From Ryuthela nishihirai (Eukaryota; Arthropoda; Arachnida; Araneae; Heptathelidae), in assembly GCA_038380435.1 (NCBI GenBank), contig JAWZYU010000006.1:37698501-37762500 (forward strand): DNA of 64,000 nt, given 5' to 3'. The notes under the pieces were generated by a model. It had not been told where the DNA came from, made no database searches, and worked only from the letters and a program-made list of their open reading frames with translations. The position numbers and the translations under genes were made by a program. Of the stretch, positions 1 to 11,089 are shown piece after piece. Numbering within the stretch: the first letter of the stretch is position 1; the number at the start of each line of letters is the position of its first letter.

Positions 1-43
1 GGGTGAACCTGATGGGATGATATGAGATTATCTATGTTCGGCT

Positions 44-1829
44 CTATGTTTGTGAGTAACATTCGTAAGTCTCCACGAGCACTAATTTCCAGTCGGTTTC
101 TTTTTTTCGTGATAAGCTCATAACTGCACTAAATCCACATTCTACTAAATAGGAAGACGGGAAAGCAATCAACAGCTTCTGTACAGTGACCCATAATGCA
201 GGATATAAAATTGGTATCTGTTTTTGTAACCAGAATTTGTGGTATCCTTGTTCAAACATTGGTTTCAGCTACTCATTTGTGGATAATTCAATAAATTGTT
301 CCTGTATTAGTATGGATTCATGTGAGTTTGTGTGTCTACTTGCAAAAGGGTTTAACACCCAATCGGGGATAACCAAGTGAAGAATGTCTTCAAATCGTTG
401 GCTGAGGTCAGAATGAAGAGCCGTTAAGTGTTGACAATAAGCAAGGAAGTCTTCATCTCGTTTTTGCAATTTTGAAAGATTTGAAAACTTAGAGCATTCT
501 CCTCTCCCCAAGTTTTGTTTGTATAGAAAAGGTTTTGCAGCAAACGCAGATATTATACTTTTAGTTTTGATTAAATTTAATTGATCACCTTGTAGCTTCA
601 AATTGGTTTCGTTAAATTTGGCAAATAATTCAGTCATATCAGCTATGTCATTTTTTGAATTAATTAAATTGAGCCGCGAATCATTGTCATTCCAACCAGG
701 AATTCCAACATTTAAACAAAGAGTGCATAAAATCGATCCAAACATGCACTTTTCGATAACCAATAAACTTCCGTGTTAAGTAGTAAACGATTATAATCTT
801 CAGCATTTTCCAAACAAAGTTGAGCAAATAGTCTCTCATTTAAGGCATTCCTTTTGATTTTATTAACTGCTCTAATGACATAATCTAGTGAGCCATGCAA
901 GCGTTCACTAAGGTTTTTGGCGACTAAAAGTTGTCGATGAATGACACAATGTATAGATAATACATTCGGTATAGCTTGTTTTAAGTATGCGAGAAAGCCT
1001 CGGTGTCGTCCTACCATTGCCGGAGCACCGTCAGTAGCAACGGAGAGGATATTACTCAAGGGTATAGCATCGAAAAATCTTTTTTAATTCATTAAATATT
1101 GTTTCACCTTTCGTATCAGTTTCCAAACATTTGGCAAATAACAATTGTTGGGAAATTTTTTCTTCATTTACAAATCTCACATAAGCTAAAAGTAAAGCTT
1201 CGTTTCCTGCCAAAGTTGACTCGTCAAGCTGTATAGAGAATTCAGATGTTTTTAAGTACTCACATAAAGGATTTTCTACGCACTGAGCCATTTCGTCAAT
1301 CCTTCTTTGTACTGTATTATTACTCAATGGAATTCATCTTGTAATATCGAAAGCTGGTTTATGCAGCACGGTGCGTATTACCTCACTTACAGCTGGTAGA
1401 ATAAGTTCTTCACCAATGGTGTGCGGCTTTCCGGACTTTGCAATCAGTAAAGAAATGTTATAAGAAGCACGCAGTCCATCGTCATCTCGCTCAGATGTTG
1501 TCGCTAAGAGTTGTCGCAATGACGGTGTTTTCAAATATTGTTCTTTGACTGTTTTAAAAAAAGTTAAAACTTTATCTTTTTTGTCGCTATGGACGCTTTA
1601 TTGTTATTTTATTATCTCTATTGTCGCTTCATTCAATGAAACCTTCTAAGTTTAAGGAACATTTGACAAAAGTCAAATGTTCCTTAAGCTTAGAAGGTTT
1701 CATTGAATCGTTTGACAAAGTTTTATTGCATAGAAGGCACATAGGTAAAGTACTATTTCCTGGTAACGGAATAAAGCCATATTTTAAATATTCAACACTA
1801 TATTGTCTGCATTTTTTTCTTCGGCTCAC
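44..1829 (-). pseudogene. hAT-superfamily (ZBED-like) transposase relic
   Basis: Six adjacent minus-strand open segments read in order as one domesticable-type hAT transposase. 1629-1829 is a BED-type zinc finger start (LCLLCNKTL Cys pair followed by SKLKEHL). 1334-1534 is the linker. 1052-1327 holds IQLDES, the likely first catalytic Asp region. 712-1059 holds VATDGAPAMVG and HCVIHRQLL, typical of the RNase H-like core. 269-763 is the helical insertion region. 44-259 holds LVECGFSAV, the hAT C-terminal dimerisation motif. The segments lie in different frames or are separated by stops, so no intact protein is encoded. The C-terminus runs close to the window edge. Family assignment is from motif recognition; a ZBED5/SCAND3-type host-domesticated copy is less likely because the frame is broken. 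Confidence 0.8.
1631..1708. repeat. 37 bp inverted duplication inside the hAT zinc-finger region
   Basis: Arms 1631-1667 and 1672-1708 are reverse complements with one mismatch and a four-base AAAA loop. The right arm belongs to the zinc-finger coding sequence of the hAT relic and the left arm is its inverted copy, so short open frames on both strands here encode the same segment. It could extrude as a hairpin. Confidence 0.9.
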
Positions 1830-1866
1830 TCATACAGTTATCTGTAAAAAAAGGTCAGAAATTTAA

Positions 1867-2447
1867 GATATAAGAAAATAAAACAAATTATTTCTTTTCA
1901 AAAAACTACCATTTATTAATATTTTGTTTTATTTTGAAAATGGAATGCCACAAAGTAACTCTCGCATCAATAAATTATTTGAGATATAAGGATAAAATTT
2001 TAAGTAAGTGTCACATATTGTACAGGTACGCATTTTTTACTAATTTAATTACTTATTTTTCTTGAAAAATAAATAATTAAATTAGTAAAGTAGTTTTCTT
2101 GAAAAATAAATAATTCAATTATTATCAAATTAATTAATAAATAACAAAATATAATATTGATAAATATTATATAATAAAATTATTTTATAAATTAACTTTA
2201 ACAAAAGTATAACTTTGCTTAAATAAATTTAATATACAAGAAGATATCAATTTGAAAAATAATGAAAAATTTGAAAAGATATCAATTTGGAAAATTTGTT
2301 GCATGCACTTCACATCACGCATAAAACAGAACTAAATTGTTGATTAGATGCACGACTCTTTTATAGTGCCATATTTTAGACAAGTTATTGCATGTAGCGA
2401 AGAGATACCGTTCCTGTTTAAACCTGCATAGATATATAGATAGACGA
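1867..2447. other. AT-rich non-coding stretch with a hairpin
   Basis: No gene is seen. It contains an AT-rich inverted repeat, arms about 2037-2061 and 2064-2088, plus short repeats of a TTTGAAAA-type word near 2245-2300. Confidence 0.6.
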
Positions 2448-2848
2448 CCGCGGTCGGGGGTGGCTCAGTCGGTAGCGCGCCATGCTCGTAATCTGTAGTT
2501 CCCAGGTTCGAGTCCCAGCTGGGTCAGCGTTGAGATTTATCTCCGCAAAATTCCCCGCCCTGCCCACGGTCAGTAGGGGACACCGATGGGCTTGGAAAGG
2601 CCGCCGTCCGTCGGATGGGACGTTAAGCCGTGGCTCCGTATTCGGGAGAGCCATACTCTGTGCACGTTAAAGACCACGCTGGATGGCCTTGACGGGAGGC
2701 TACCATCTGTCTCCCAACAGCTGTTCCAGTGGGTCCCCCTCCCCCAACCTTCTCTGAGCCTTCGGGGTCCATGTGACCTGGCACTTAGCCCATGGTGTGC
2801 AAAAGAGTGCCGCTCAGAGGTAAAACAACACAACACAAGCCGCGGTCG
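2448..2848 (+). mobile_element. SINE-A copy, full length, with target-site duplication
   Basis: This is a good reference copy of the dominant SINE. The tRNA-like head (about 2457-2530) has an A box (TGGCTCAGTCGG) and a B box (GGTTCGAGTCC), the two internal RNA polymerase III promoter elements. A ~230 bp body follows with a conserved centre (GGACGTTAAGCCGTGG, then CACGTTAAAGA), and the tail is AAAACAACACAACAC. The element (2457-2839) is flanked by a perfect 9 bp duplication, CCGCGGTCG (2448-2456 and 2840-2848), which marks LINE-machinery insertion. The apparent anticodon loop CTCGTAA gives CGT, so a tRNA-Thr- or Met-like origin is possible. ORFs across the body are by-products. Confidence 0.95.
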
Positions 2849-2995
2849 TCCCTACTCCCACCGTGCGATGCTTGTCATTACTTTTATTTTATGTACCTAT
2901 CTATACTTATATTTTACTCAGGACGTAAAAATCGCTACCAATTTATTTATTGCTATTTATTTTAACTTTCATAATAATGAAAATGGGTCACAATT

Positions 2996-3135
2996 ATTTT
3001 ACTTTATATTAAACCTTTCGCGGACCCCCGACGTTGTCCACGCACCCCCAAATTAATTTTAATTTGCCACAGACCCCCTCAGCGGTCATAAGGACCCCTA
3101 GGGGTCTGTAGGAGTTAAGTAGTAAACGATTATAA
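2996..3135. repeat. hAT-like element end with piece of internal hAT sequence
   Basis: The run of CGCGGACCCCC/GGACCCCTAGG words resembles the non-coding end of hAT-type elements, by memory of the class only. The last 22-23 bases (3113-3135, GTTAAGTAGTAAACGATTAT core) match 774-796 inside the hAT transposase relic, so this is probably a rearranged fragment of the same family. Confidence 0.45.
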
Positions 3136-3187
3136 CTTGTATACACTGGTTTAGAGCAAATCTGGATTCTCTGTATACTCTGTTATT

Positions 3188-3355
3188 ACTGATCAGTGGC
3201 GAAGTATAAGTGGAAGTAAATGAGACACTGAGACTGCGCAGTTAGGCACCTCTCAAACAGCTAATAATTTCACGGATCACCAACTGCATCGTAGATCATT
3301 GGTTGACTGAAAAGTGACTAATAGCTTAATCAGGCAATGATCTACGACAATGGTT
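3188..3355 (+). mobile_element. Gypsy LTR fragment
   Basis: This stretch resembles 59150-59345, the region upstream of the gypsy element near the right edge. Shared landmarks in the same order are TGAGACTGCGC, TCGTAGATCATTGG, AAAAGTG and CAATGATCTACGA. The last words form a hairpin (TCGTAGATCATTG against CAATGATCTACGA). No coding part accompanies it, so it is likely a solo or truncated LTR. Confidence 0.6.
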
Positions 3356-3475
3356 CCCAACGTTTTTTGTTCCGTGAACACCTTAAAAAAAGTGCTGCGA
3401 ACCCTTTAAAAAAATAAGTTGCGAACCCCTTTCCAACAAAAAAAAAGTGTTGCGAACCTCTAGGGTAATAATGAC
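3345..3475. repeat. short tandem repeat, hAT-end-like
   Basis: Three imperfect repeats of a TTGCGAACCCCTTT-type word follow GGTTCCCAACG. The composition is like the ends of non-autonomous hAT elements, but no transposase or clear partner terminus is seen. Confidence 0.35.
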
Positions 3476-3584
3476 TAAAAACAGCTCCAAATTAAAATTT
3501 ACATTATATAATTATAAAATATAAAATTTTACTACAAGCTACTAAATAAAATTTTACTACTATTGCTACCTATAATTATGATAA

Positions 3585-3797
3585 AAAATAATAAAAATAA
3601 ATACCTACTCAAGCAGCTGCTTGCCACAGAGGTCTGACAAGAGCCTGTCAGTTTATATGCCAGAGTAGAAGGTCTGTGAGGATGGCAGGACCTCAGCAGA
3701 AAAAACGACACGAACATCCATGCCTTAACTCCAGGGCTCGAACCCAGGTCCCTTAGATCAGCAGCCAAGTGCGCTAACCACTCGGCCACGGGACGGC
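3585..3797 (-). mobile_element. SINE-B copy
   Basis: Second SINE family, ~205 bp, in reverse orientation. Read on the minus strand it starts with a tRNA-like head (TGGCCGAGTGGTTAG A box; GGTTCGAGCCC B box, class Ser/Leu-like) and continues through a shared body (AGGTCCTGCCATCC, GCAAGCAGCTGCTTGAG) to an A/T tail of TATTTATTTTTATTA type. It is unrelated in sequence to SINE-A beyond the polymerase III boxes. Confidence 0.85.
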
Positions 3798-4154
3798 AAA
3801 CCTCTAAAATTTAGAATCGCGGTGGAAACAAACTTATAATGCTTCAAACATTCACATGCTTGTTATCATAGAGGAAAATATATTTGTAACATAATTGGAC
3901 AATTCTTTATTACTTAATGCGCCATTGCAGAATTTTTAGCGGTAATCCATCAGACCATCTTCGCGAACTTCTTGAAAATCAACCACCAAATGGGAACCAC
4001 TGATCTACGAGAATCTGCTGAGACATTCCATTTCAAATCAGGAAGAGGGTATCTAGTCACTCTGGCGGATTCTATTGTAAAAATAGGTGTGAGATAATCC
4101 TTCCTAAGAACATTGGAATGGATCTGCTTTTTGCCAAAAATTTCTTTCAAAAAT

Positions 4155-4440
4155 TTTGGTTAGATTGTTTTACCCCTTAGTGTCACTTTTTATGTCCACA
4201 GTGACCTAAATGGCCGGGTTACAAGGTCCCCGATGTCTCAGAGAAGGTAAGGGGAGGGACCCACTGGACAGCTGTTAGGAGACAGATGGTAGCCTCCCGT
4301 CAAGGTCATTCAGCAAGTTCTTTAAGGTGACCTTTCTGACCGAGGGTAGGGTGGACAATTTTGCGGAGATAAATCTCAACGCAGACCCACTTGATCCTGA
4401 ATTACAGATTACGAGCCTGGCAGCTTACTCTTTTTGGGGG
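4155..4440 (-). mobile_element. SINE-A copy, internally deleted and diverged
   Basis: It reads in reverse from the tail (GATTGTTTTACC at 4165) through the body to the damaged tRNA-like head near 4400-4430. The central GGACGTTAAGCC block is missing, so the copy is shorter than full length. No clear duplication flanks it. Confidence 0.75.
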
Positions 4441-4529
4441 AGCAGAATGGTGTGTGTGTGTGTATGAGTGGTGAGAATTTCGGGTTACGACTTTCCTTAT
4501 ATGAGTCTTCATTTGCCACTAACTCGTAA

Positions 4530-4605
4530 TTGTAGGCCCTGGGGTTCCGAAGATGTAGCTTTCATACTACCAATTTTTTTAGTGGGGAAGAAATCATGGG
4601 AGTCA
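4530..4605. repeat. one arm of an unnamed dispersed repeat
   Basis: TAGGCCCT..TTCCGAA..CCAATTTTT..GTGGGG..AAATCATGGG recurs at 5072-5165 in the same order and orientation. Two copies within 600 bp indicate an old local duplication, later split by a SINE-A insertion. Confidence 0.5.
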
Positions 4606-4672
4606 AGGCTTACAAGCACAAACTTTCGTTTTCAAGCACAAGCTTCACAAGCTTTCATTTGACACATAGATT

Positions 4673-5078
4673 GTTACTTTAGGGTTGGCTTGTTTTACCT
4701 CTAAGCGGCACTTTTTTTGCACACCATGGGCTAAATGGCCAGGTCACATTGACCACGAAGGCTCAGAAAAGGTTGGGGGAGGGAACCCACTGGAACAGCT
4801 GTTGGGAGACAGATGGTAGCCTCCCGTCAAGGCCATCCAGCGTGTTCTTTAACGTGCACATGGTATGGCTCTCCCCCACACGTGGGCATGGCTTAACGTC
4901 TCATCCGACGGACGGTGGCGTTTCCAAGCCATCGGTGTCCCCTACTGACCGTGGGCAGGGCGGGGAATTTTTCGGAGATAAATCTCAACGCTGACCCAGC
5001 TGGGACTCGAACCTGGAAACTACAGATAGGAGTCTGGCGCGCTACCGACTGAGCCACCCCCGCCCCAGTTACTTTAGG
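4673..5078 (-). mobile_element. SINE-A copy with target-site duplication
   Basis: Full-length reverse copy, tail at ~4683 and tRNA-like head ending ~5067. The 11 bp GTTACTTTAGG lies on both sides (4673-4683 and 5068-5078). It inserted into the right-hand copy of the unnamed repeat seen at 4530. Confidence 0.93.
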
Positions 5079-5165
5079 CCCTCGCCTTCCGAAAATATAG
5101 TGGAACAACTGTTTCATGTTTCCAATTTTTATGGTGGGGGAAGGGGGTAAGAAAGCATGGGGTGT

Positions 5166-5938
5166 CAATTTTTTTATAGCCTGTGACACTCTCCACGTCA
5201 TTAGATTTGATTAGACAGAAAAATAATTAAGTTTGACCGTCGCATTCGAAAAATATGGTTAATACATTTTTCATGAGTGTTATGAATTGAAAAAATAATT
5301 CAGTTCTGCACCTAAATATGTTAGGTTAAAAGCTGAAATAAATGTGCGATATTCCGTCTATTGATTATTTGTCTTATGAACCACAATTTGATTTTCAATA
5401 AGCCGCGATTTGGACGAATCTGAAGTAAAGCTTTAATTTTTTCCATAATTCAGATGTTTAATCCCCTTTGTGAAGCACAATACCTCCAAAATAAATCAAT
5501 AATTTCTCAGATATATTGATGAAGAATAAGGACCTGAAAACATGGCTATTGATTGACATATTGACTATAAATACCAGGAAAATTTGAAACGAAAATATGA
5601 AGATGTCACGAAGAACACCAGCAGGAGAATTGTAGCACATTAGCTGATATATGGCCAGGTAGGAAACGTAAAGATACGATCGATTTGATGGAACTCAGTT
5701 GTCCATCCCCTGCTGTTTTTACCGACGTGCATTACCGAATGTTGTTGGCAGAGAGAAAGGCATTAAAGCATCCACCATTCGCGGGATACGATGGAACTTT
5801 CTTTTCGTCTATGTTTTTATTTTCAAACAACTCACATTAAGGCTTGATGATGATGTTTGGTAACCAATGCTTCGAATGTCGACGTCAGGCAAAAATAACA
5901 TTAGATTTTTGGGGTAAGGCAAATGTAGAAGGGCATAA
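5166..5938. other. no gene recognised
   Basis: AT-rich sequence with only short open frames, none resembling a known protein. No tandem repeat or element terminus is evident. Confidence 0.5.
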
Positions 5939-5941
5939 AGT

Positions 5942-6330
5942 TGGGTTGGGTTGTTTTACCTCTGAGCGGCACTTTTTTTTTGCACACCATGGGCTAAATG
6001 ACCAAGTCACATCGACCCCGAAGGCTCAGAGAAGGTTGGGGGAGGGGACCCACTGGAACAGCTGTTGGGTGTAGATGGTAGCCTCCTGTCAAGGCCATCC
6101 AGCGTGTTCTTTAACGTGCATAGGGTATGGCTCTCCCGCACACGGCGCCACGGCTTAACGTTCAATCCGACGGACGGCGGCTTTTCCAAGACCATCGGTG
6201 TCCTCTACTGACCCTGGGCAGGGCGGGAAATTTTTCGGAGATAAATCTCAACGTTGACCAAGCTGGGAGTCGAACCTGGGAACTACAGATTACGAGCCTG
6301 GCACGCTACCGACTGAGCACCCCCGCCCCT
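5942..6330 (-). mobile_element. SINE-A copy
   Basis: Near full length in reverse, from GGGTTGGGTTGTTTTACC to the head ending CACCCCCGCCCC. The head is slightly diverged (a base is missing in the A box). No convincing duplication was found. Confidence 0.9.
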
Positions 6331-6349
6331 TTTTTGACGCAGTCGACAG

Positions 6350-6742
6350 GAAAGGTTGCGTTACTTTTGAGCGGCGCTTTTTTTGTACACAGTGGGCTCA
6401 ATGGCCTAGTCACAAGGACCCCGAGACTCGGAGAACGTTGGATGAGGGGATCCACTGGACAGCTGTTAGGAGACAGAGGGTAGCCTCCCATCAAGGCCAA
6501 TTCAGTGTGTGTTTTTTAATGTGCACAGGGTATGGCTCTCCCTCAGACGACGTACGTGCACAGATTATGGCTCTCCCATTCGACGGACGTCACCTTTCCA
6601 AGCCCATCGGTATCCCCTACTGACATAGGGCAGGGCGGGTAGTTTTGCGCAGATAAATCTTAACGCTAGCCCAGCTGGGACTCGAACTGGGAAGTATAGA
6701 CTACGAGCTTGGCGCGCTACTGACTGAGCAATCCCCACCTCT
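6350..6742 (-). mobile_element. SINE-A copy, diverged
   Basis: It lies right after the previous copy in the same orientation. The body has a ~20 bp local duplication (ATGGCTCTCCC occurs twice, 6531-6575). The older look of this copy shows that the pair are separate insertions rather than a recent tandem duplication. Confidence 0.85.
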
Positions 6743-6784
6743 TCTACGGAAAAGCCATACCCTATATGTAACAATAACAACCTT

Positions 6785-7200
6785 GATAGAAGACTTCTAT
6801 ATGTCTCCTAATAGCTGTCCAGTGATCCCTTCCTCCAGGAGCGGGGGTAGGTCAGTCGGGAGCACGCCGGCTCGTAATAAGCAGTTCCCAGGTGTTCGGG
6901 TCCCGTCTGGGACAACATTGAGATTTACCTGTACAAAACTCCCCACTCTGCCCTCGTTCAGTAGGAGACACCGATGGGCTTGGAAAAACCGCCATCCGTC
7001 GGATGAGATGTTAAGCCGTGGTTCTGTGTGTGGGTGGGGAGGAGAGTCATACCCAGTGCACGATAAAGCATGGCCTGGATGACTTTGACGGGAGACTAAC
7101 ATCTGTCTCCTACCCTAATCTCTGAGCGGCTGGGGTCCTTGTGACCTGGTCATTTAGCCCAATGTGTGCAAATGAAGTGCCGTACACAAAAAAAAAAAAA
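6785..7200 (+). mobile_element. SINE-A copy with extra 3'-body fragment in front
   Basis: 6838-7200 is a plus-strand copy from the head (GGTAGGTCAGTCGGGAGC) to an A-rich tail. 6785-6832 is a short SINE-A body piece (TATGTCTCCTAATAGCTGTCC) abutting its start. The spacing and orientation suggest insertion next to an older remnant. Confidence 0.8.
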
Positions 7201-8150
7201 ATTAATTCCTGCAGAAAATGTTCAATCATCGAAAATGTTGCTTTCACTATAATCTATGGATCCCAGTAAGGTTCCCAGCATGTATTAGTTTATAAATAAG
7301 AATAACTAAAAGAACGCATATCGCCTCTGGCGTATATAGTAATCTCGTTTTCAAAGATATTGAATTTTTCGTTTCTGGTTCCCTAGCAGCTGAACCCTCC
7401 GTAGCCTCATATAACATGGGGTGTGATGGTCATAATTCAATGATCACTCAGTGTATGTCTCTGGAATACAATTTTGGTAGCTTCCAACCTCTCAAAAGAT
7501 TTTATTTTACTTTGAAAGTTTTTGGAAACAGGAGTCTTTAATATTCAACAGAGATCTTCAAAAATACTACACAGCAGGTGGCGATTTCGGTATTGATTCA
7601 TGTTGCCTCATATCCTACTGCAGGGTGCGGTGCATTGGCGATGCTTTTCCCACGGTCACGCCCGATGACGTTTGAGCATTCGGCTCACGTTTTATCACAC
7701 GCAGTCGTTTTTAATATTTCTGGCGTTTAAACGTCAAAAGTGAGCTTTTGCCACAAGAGAAAACGCTGCACACAATAGACGCTCTTACATCTTTCCACCA
7801 AGCTGCGTAAAACGTCAAATAAGACATAACAGTGAATTATTCCGAGTCATGAACATGACAGTGCTCATGTTGAGGTAAAAGATAATTAATCATTATGCTC
7901 TAAGCCAGTGTTTCACAAACTTTTTTCTCTAAGGGTGTGGTAAAAAATTTTGTGCATCTTTGCGGCACAGCACATAAAGAACTAATAAAAACGTGACCCT
8001 TCTTTTTTCCATCAGAACGCCGTTCCAGATGAATGTATTTTAATAGCAATAAATGGAAGAATTAAGAAGCAAAATTGGATTTACAAACATAAAATGAATT
8101 GAATGATTATGTACAAAATCACATATAGGAAATGCACTACAGATCAATGA
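7201..8150. other. no gene recognised; relic of 47 bp-type repeat
   Basis: At 7305-7350 the words ACGCAT, TCGCCTCTGG and AGTAATCTCG..TTTCAAAGA resemble one unit of the 47 bp array at 33057-33449. At 7907-7985 GTGTTTCACAAAC followed by GTGTGGTAAAA looks like a hAT terminus, without support from a second end. Confidence 0.4.
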
Positions 8151-8152
8151 AT

Positions 8153-8561
8153 CCTTTGTCGATAGGGGCGGGGGTGGCTCAGTCAGTAGCGCGCCAGGCT
8201 CGTAATCTGTAGTTCCCAGGTTCGAGTCCCAGCTATGTCAGCGTTGAGATTTATCTCCGCAAAATTCCCCGCCCTGCCCAGGATCAGTAGAGGACACCGA
8301 TGGGCTTGGAAAGGCCGCCGTCCGTCGGATGGGACGTTAAGCCGTGGTCCCGTGTGTGCGGGAGAGACATACCCTGTGAACGTTAAAGAACACGCTGGAT
8401 GGCCTTGACGGGAGGCTACCATCTGTCTCCCAACAGCTGTTCCAGTGGGTCCCCTCCCGCAACCTTCTCTGAGCCTTCGGGGTCCATATGACCTGGTCAT
8501 TTAGCCCATGGTGTGCAAAAAAGTGCCGCTCAGAGGTAAAACAACCCAACCCTTTGTCGAT
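8153..8561 (+). mobile_element. SINE-A copy with target-site duplication
   Basis: Full-length plus copy (8164-8550) with intact A and B boxes. The 11 bp CCTTTGTCGAT flanks it (8153-8163 and 8551-8561). The tail is AAAACAACCCAAC. Confidence 0.95.
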
Positions 8562-8619
8562 CATGAGATGAAAGCAACTGAAGATCTAAAATGATCGCAA
8601 TTTGAGATATTTATACAGG

Positions 8620-8800
8620 GTGATTCAAAACTCTTGGGCCAAACTTTAAGAGATAGAACACACCTAAACAAGCCCTTTTCGTCATACAATGCATGGTCGG
8701 AACTCAAGCTGTGAAGCGCCAGAGGGATCATAAAGCATAATGACCCTCTGTCTCAAGCGGTGAAGCTCTCTCGCTTTCCAGTGAATACTTATAAGCGCTG
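8620..8800. other. possible terminus of an unidentified element
   Basis: ACAGGGTGATTCAAAAC at ~8617 is the type of word found at the ends of several DNA-transposon and LTR families. No partner end or protein is seen, so this is only a note. Confidence 0.25.
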
Positions 8801-8811
8801 GTTTTGGCAAT

Positions 8812-9306
8812 GGAACCCCTGGAAATGTGTACGTAACTGGCGTACTCTTTGTGTAGATAGATAAAACTATAGTTATAGTACAACAATGGGAACAAAATAA
8901 AACATATATTAATATATCAGTGGTTCTCAACCTTTTATGCTTCACATACCCCTTGGAAATGAGTATGTAACTGGTGTACCCCTTGTATAGATAGATAAAA
9001 CTATAGTTATAGTATAACAATGGGAATAAAATAAAACATATATATCAGTGGTTCTCAACCTTTTATGCTTCACGTACCCCCTGGAAATGTGTATGTAACT
9101 ATCGTACCCCTGGTATAGATAGATAAAACTCTAGTTATAGTATGACAATCGGAATAAAATAAAACAAATATATATATATCAGTAGTTCTCAACCTTTTAT
9201 GCTTCACGTACCCCCTGGAACTGTGTATATAACTGGCGTACCCCTTGTATAGATAGATAAAACTATAGTTATAGTACAACAATGGGAATAAAATAAAACG
9301 TATATA
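8812..9306. repeat. ~120 bp tandem repeat, four units
   Basis: Four consecutive units share CAGTGGTTCTCAACC, TTTTATGCTTCACGTACCCC, TGTATAGATAGATAAAACT and an (AT)n junction. CAGTGGTTCTCAA is a common hAT-type terminal word, so the array may have grown from a small non-autonomous hAT element. Open frames of 87-112 aa on the minus strand are repeats of one another. Confidence 0.75.
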
Positions 9307-9460
9307 TATATACACATTAAATTTTGTATTCATAAATTACATGTATCGATAAACACAAAAAATGACCTTTTTTGCACAGCAGTGTTGTCAACTTAGAAAC
9401 GTTTTTACTAGATCTCGACTTTTGAGCTCTCACGGCGTATCCCAAAAAAGTTTATCGTGT

Positions 9461-9680
9461 ATAGTCGCTCAAAAAAGTATCCGAACACTATGGTTGATTA
9501 CAGAATTCAGAAAAAATATCTGGCAAAGATTTGTTTTAGAAATTAATGATCTGAGAAGATCTGAGAAATTAGTAACGAAGGTTGCCAAATCAGTAATTTC
9601 TAAAAAAAACCGTTGCAGATATTTTTTCTGAATTCTGTAATCAATCATAGTGTTCGGATACTTTTTTGAGCAACTGTACC
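9461..9680. mobile_element. Palindromic MITE, family M1
   Basis: Terminal inverted repeats start with AGTCGCTCAAAAAAGTATCC and continue as CGAACACTATGGTTGAT. Nearly the whole element is palindromic, about 215 bp, with TA at the ends, as for Tc1/mariner-derived MITEs. The right end has drifted (GAGCAACTGTA). Two relatives lie at 30718 and 40681. Confidence 0.8.
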
Positions 9681-9789
9681 CCATGTTGAGAACACCTGCC
9701 CTAGCATATCACAAATAATTTATTTATTACTACGATATTAAAAAATTAGTGAAAACTTTAAAATTAATAACTCAGTTTTTCAAAGTAAA

Positions 9790-10095
9790 GCAAATAAGAA
9801 AGAATGGAAAAATCAAGCGAGCAACAAGCAAAAGAACAAATAAGCAAACAATAGAACAAATGTAAAAAAAAACAAAAAAAAACAAGTAAACAAAAGATAA
9901 AAGAAAGAGAAAACACTTAAGATGGATAAGCAGTAACGAAAGGAAAAAAAATGTAAAAAGAGTAACAAAGAATTAGAAAACAAAAGAACAAACAACACGT
10001 AAAAGGGCAAATAAACGGATAAAAAGGAAACAACCAAAAAGAAAAGAAAAAAGCATGAAAAAACAAGCGAGCAAAAAACAAAGGACAAAAAACAA
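9790..10095. repeat. A-rich low-complexity stretch
   Basis: Purine/A-rich sequence made of degenerate AACAAA and AAAGAAC words. The long minus-strand open frame across it is a homopolymer artefact (Phe/Leu/Ser only). Confidence 0.7.
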
Positions 10096-10096
10096 G

Positions 10097-10490
10097 GGTT
10101 GGGTTGTTTTACCTCTGTGCGGCACTTTTTTGCACACCATGGGCTAAATGGCCAGGTCACATGGACCCCGAAGGCTCAGAGAAGGTTGGGGGAGGGGACC
10201 CACTGGAACAGCTGTTGGGAGACAGATGGTAGCCTCCCGTCAATGCCATCCAGCGTGTTCTTTAACGTGCACAGGGTATGGCTCTACCGCACACGGGGCC
10301 ACGGCTTAACATCCCATCCGACGGACGGCGGCCTTTCCAAGCCCATCGGTGTCCCCTACTGACCGTGGGCAGGGCGGGGGAATTTTGCGGAGATAAATCT
10401 CAAAGCTGATTCAGCTGGGACTCGAACCTGGGAACTACAGAATACGAGTCTGGCGCGCTACCGACTGAGCCCCCCGCCCCCCCCCCCCCA
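10097..10490 (-). mobile_element. SINE-A copy
   Basis: Full-length reverse copy from GGGTTGGGTTGTTTTACC to a C-rich head end followed by a run of C and A. It sits in the A-rich stretch, which would suit target-primed insertion. The duplication cannot be read because both flanks are low complexity. Confidence 0.9.
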
Positions 10491-10499
10491 AAAAAAAAA

Positions 10500-11089
10500 C
10501 ACGCAAACAAAAAAGAAAAGACTAAAGAACAAACAACTAAGATGGACAATTAAAAAGTGTTGAATATGTTATCTGTCAATTTCTGGTGTATTGTAAGGGA
10601 TATTTTGTTCGTAAGCTATTATCATTCATGAACATAATGAGTAAATTGTAAAGACATCTAGTCAGTCACAATTTCCGAAGCTATCGCTGATAGAAAACTC
10701 AAATCGTACGACGTGCGCCTGTACCATCTGTAAAGGCATTCCTAATCTTTCGGAAACACACTAAACTCTTTATACGAAACCATGGCGTAAATAGAGCTGA
10801 ACAAAATGGATACAATCTTCAGTATGAATCTCTTTAACTTTCCCCTTAAGATTCTATCTTGCGAACCCTAATTAGCGTAGAAACTTTCGTTAATTAATGG
10901 AAGAAAATATTGTTAACAAGGCTTGAGCGCCCAACTGTTTTCAATGCTATTGACAGGGTGTGAATGGATTAATTAAGAAGGCACGTGATTATGGACAGGT
11001 GATGAGTCAGTTAATTCTAACTTTGAACGTCGAGAGGTCTGGCCAAACACTTTGCAAACAACACGCGAAAATGTAAAAAAAGACATTTG
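10500..11089. other. no gene recognised
   Basis: Unique-looking non-coding sequence without repeats or convincing frames. Confidence 0.4.

Noticed and set aside
2457..2530. Functional tRNA gene at the SINE-A heads
   Set aside because: Boxes A and B are present, but the acceptor stem does not close and each head is joined to the SINE body; these are tRNA-derived promoters of SINEs.
9813..10160. Membrane protein of 115 aa (Phe/Leu-rich)
   Set aside because: Reverse reading of an A-rich low-complexity tract joined to a SINE-A tail.
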